From: Deltaproteobacteria bacterium
GTDB taxonomy: Bacteria > Desulfobacterota > Desulfobacteria > Desulfobacterales > ETH-SRB1
Length of the DNA stretch: 5,839 bases
NCBI GenBank assembly: GCA_030611115.1
Contig: JAUWQK010000100.1
Coordinates: 1-5,839, forward strand
Reading direction: 5' to 3'
Shown piece after piece: positions 4,794 through 5,839 of the stretch. The notes under the pieces are model-generated. The model was not told where the DNA came from and did no database searches. It worked only from the letters and a program-made list of their open reading frames with translations. The translations under genes and the position numbers were made by a program. How positions within the stretch are numbered: position 1 is the stretch's first letter; each line of letters starts with the position of its first letter.

Positions 4794-4822
4794 AACATAT
4801 CAGAGACGGAACACAATTTCAA
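4794..4822 (-). promoter_or_regulatory. Candidate promoter of the TumE-like operon
   Basis: On the minus strand TTGAAA (4817-4822, five of six) is followed after 17 bases by TATGTT (4794-4799, four of six). This predicts a leader of about 85 bases before GTG 4702. A second, weaker candidate is TTGACA at 4886-4891 with a poor CAAAAT -10. Confidence 0.45.
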
Positions 4823-5044
4823 AGTACTTTTTGTTAGATGCTATTTGGTATCTGATTTGCAGAATTTTGGGGATTTTTTGTTGCTTGTCAAGAAAATATC
4901 CTGATTATCCAGCAAATCCTGTCTGATTAAAATTTCTTTCCTGGCGCTTTCTGGTAGACGACCTGTTTAGTTTGTTTATAAATTTACCCCCAAGCAACCA
5001 CTAAAAAGCATAAATACCAATTGGTTGAATGAGTTATTTGCTTA

Positions 5045-5097
5045 CTTAAGGACGTCCCCCAGATCTAAAACTGTAAATGTAAAGGGCGTCCCCGAGA
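5045..5097 (-). repeat. REP-like repeat pair (GGGGACGTCC / GGGGACGCCC)
   Basis: On + the copies are CTTAAGGACGTCCCCCAGA (5045-5063) and AAAGGGCGTCCCCGAGA (5081-5097), both in the same orientation. The first contains the perfect palindrome GGACGTCC (5050-5057). Read on the minus strand, the transposase orientation, they begin GGGGGACGTCCTTAAG and GGGGACGCCCTTT. GGGGACGTCC-type repeats near Y1 REP transposases are familiar from other genomes (recall), and this pair lies 70-120 bases beyond the transposase stop codon. They are therefore likely substrates or relics of this transposase. Confidence 0.6.
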
Positions 5098-5107
5098 ATT
5101 TTGTAGC

Positions 5108-5165
5108 AAGAATAAAGCCCTGACCCCCTATGTTTTTGCTATGCGAAGAAGAATGAAGCCCCCTA
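5108..5165 (-). repeat. Short direct repeats AAGAATRAAGCCC next to the transposase stop
   Basis: AAGAATAAAGCCC continues to TGACCCCCTA at 5108-5130. AAGAATGAAGCCCCCTA lies at 5149-5165. The second looks like the first with about six bases (CTGACC) missing between GCC and CCCTA. They are 41 bases apart in the same orientation, and the second ends two bases before the transposase stop codon. They are probably part of the REP-like element set that goes with the gene. Confidence 0.5.
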
Positions 5166-5167
5166 CT

Positions 5168-5839
5168 TTAAAATAACACATAGTTATGTTCTTTAGCGAT
5201 CTTTTCCCCTCTATTTACAGCATATCCTACTCCCGGCTGAGTCATTTTTAATTGTTTCGCCAAATCCGTGCAGCTTATTCCCAACTCCCTAACAGCCCAA
5301 TAGCATAACAAGTCCCTGGCCTCAACTTGAACTTTGCGTCTGCCTTTTGAATATATTTTTTCTGTTTCAATATCATATATCTTTGAGACCATCTGACTTA
5401 TCTTTTTTAGATCATATCCCAAGCCCTTTAATTTATAACTGCGTTCAAATTTCTCTTTTGCCTCTGATAATAATGCTGTAACAAATTCGCCGTCACCTAA
5501 TATACGTTCATCTCCTTTAATACGATCCTGACCCTTTAAACGCAGTCTCTTTATCATAGACCATCCGCCAAGACTGCGTACCAAACCACCTCCTGTAAGC
5601 TCCGGTCTTCTTCCCTGAACAATTCCTTTTTTCACATATGAAAGATAACCCTTTCTTGATTCTGAAATCCTTTTGCCAAAATATGAAAGAACATACTCCG
5701 TATCTTGCCATTCCTGTTTTTTCTTGCCTGTCAAGACACTGTGTCCGCTATACGGGTATTTGTTTAGCTCCGTTATGTCTGACACAATTCTTGCACGCAA
5801 AGGATTTAGATGAATATAGCGAACCAGTTCCCTGAAATA
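5168..5839 (-). CDS. REP-associated tyrosine (Y1/IS200-like) transposase with C-terminal DnaA-like HTH, 5' end outside window
   Basis: The frame is open to the right edge, so 223 C-terminal residues are visible and the HUH part lies outside. The visible protein begins YFRELVRYIHLNPLRARIV, the conserved segment of REP-associated Y1 transposases. Tyr8 in VRYIHLNP is the likely catalytic tyrosine. The TTG at 5798-5800 is simply the Leu of NPLRA, not a start. A long C-terminal extension follows, with ELTGGGLVRSLGGW (80-93) and DERILGDGEFV (110-120), both familiar from the long RAYT subgroup. The end is a helix-turn-helix resembling the DnaA C-terminal domain (ARDLLCYWAVRELGISCTDL at 174-193, then MTQPGVGYAVNRGEKIA). 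These enzymes cut and join single-stranded REP sequences and are usually domesticated single-copy genes. No stop or frameshift is seen in the visible part. REP-like repeats lie just 3' of the gene. Confidence 0.88.
   Translation of the reverse strand, partial: YFRELVRYIHLNPLRARIVSDITELNKYPYSGHSVLTGKKKQEWQDTEYVLSYFGKRISESRKGYLSYVKKGIVQGRRPELTGGGLVRSLGGWSMIKRLRLKGQDRIKGDERILGDGEFVTALLSEAKEKFERSYKLKGLGYDLKKISQMVSKIYDIETEKIYSKGRRKVQVEARDLLCYWAVRELGISCTDLAKQLKMTQPGVGYAVNRGEKIAKEHNYVLF

Larger units (their letters stand above)
4823..5167. other. Gene-free stretch between the transposase and the TumE-like operon
   Basis: No gene is seen on either strand. The part next to the operon (4823-4900) holds only weak promoter-like sequence. 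A CCAATTGG palindrome lies at 5018-5025. The part nearest the transposase holds the GGACGTCCCC pair (5045-5097) and the AAGAATRAAGCCC pair (5108-5165). Short repeats on the 3' side of a REP transposase gene are expected. Confidence 0.6.

Noticed and set aside
5638..5835. + strand ORF opposite the transposase
   Set aside because: Shadow of the conserved minus-strand transposase frame.
1..5839. tRNA, rRNA or integron attC sites
   Set aside because: No cloverleaf, rRNA-like or attC core (RYYYAAC...GTTRRRY) pattern was noticed on either strand by eye.

Overview
The window looks like an accessory region of a Gram-negative bacterium. It is dominated by toxin-antitoxin (TA) genes, gene remnants and short palindromic repeats. 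No gene fixes the taxonomy. A REP-associated Y1 transposase with a C-terminal DnaA-like helix-turn-helix, REP-like GGACGTCCCC repeats and a decayed polysaccharide-export ABC ATPase would fit a Desulfobacterota- or Nitrospirota-type genome, but that is a weak inference from family recall.

Left part (1-3218, all on +). After the C-terminal tail of an unidentified gene (ending at 62) comes a 200-residue ORF (130-732). It looks like the first ~30 residues of a HicB-type antitoxin joined in frame to the last ~170 residues of a DUF1703-type AAA/PD-(D/E)XK protein, with the nuclease residues still present. Next is a hipB-hipA operon (834-2385, 11-base overlap) encoding a HTH antitoxin and a HipA Ser/Thr kinase with its catalytic motifs. 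Then comes a Phd/YefM antitoxin with a VapC-type PIN toxin (2596-3218). It has a good promoter (TTGACA-N17-TATGCT), a palindrome over the -10 that could be its autoregulatory operator, strong Shine-Dalgarno sequences and a 4-base GTGA overlap.

Middle part (3219-4052) has no intact gene. It holds the 5' remnant of a polysaccharide/O-antigen ABC transporter ATPase stopped by an internal TAG, and three copies of a 35-bp unit ending in TTTACCC/GGGTAAA (plus a degenerate half copy). A low-complexity A/T- and G-rich stretch with a short direct repeat follows.

Right part (4053-5839, all on -). A translationally coupled two-gene operon (4702 down to 4053) encodes a ~91-residue putative antitoxin and a 124-residue DUF6516/TumE-like protein, the third TA-like module. 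A gene-free stretch with REP-like repeats separates it from the C-terminal 223 residues of a REP-associated tyrosine transposase whose reading frame runs off the right edge.

Taken together, three apparently intact TA modules of different families, one TA/nuclease chimera and one dead export gene lie in under 6 kb beside a REP transposase. No gene set here clearly forms a new multi-gene system. The items most worth following are the HicB/PD-(D/E)XK chimera, the TumE-like pair with its unusual partner, and the 35-bp palindromic repeat family.
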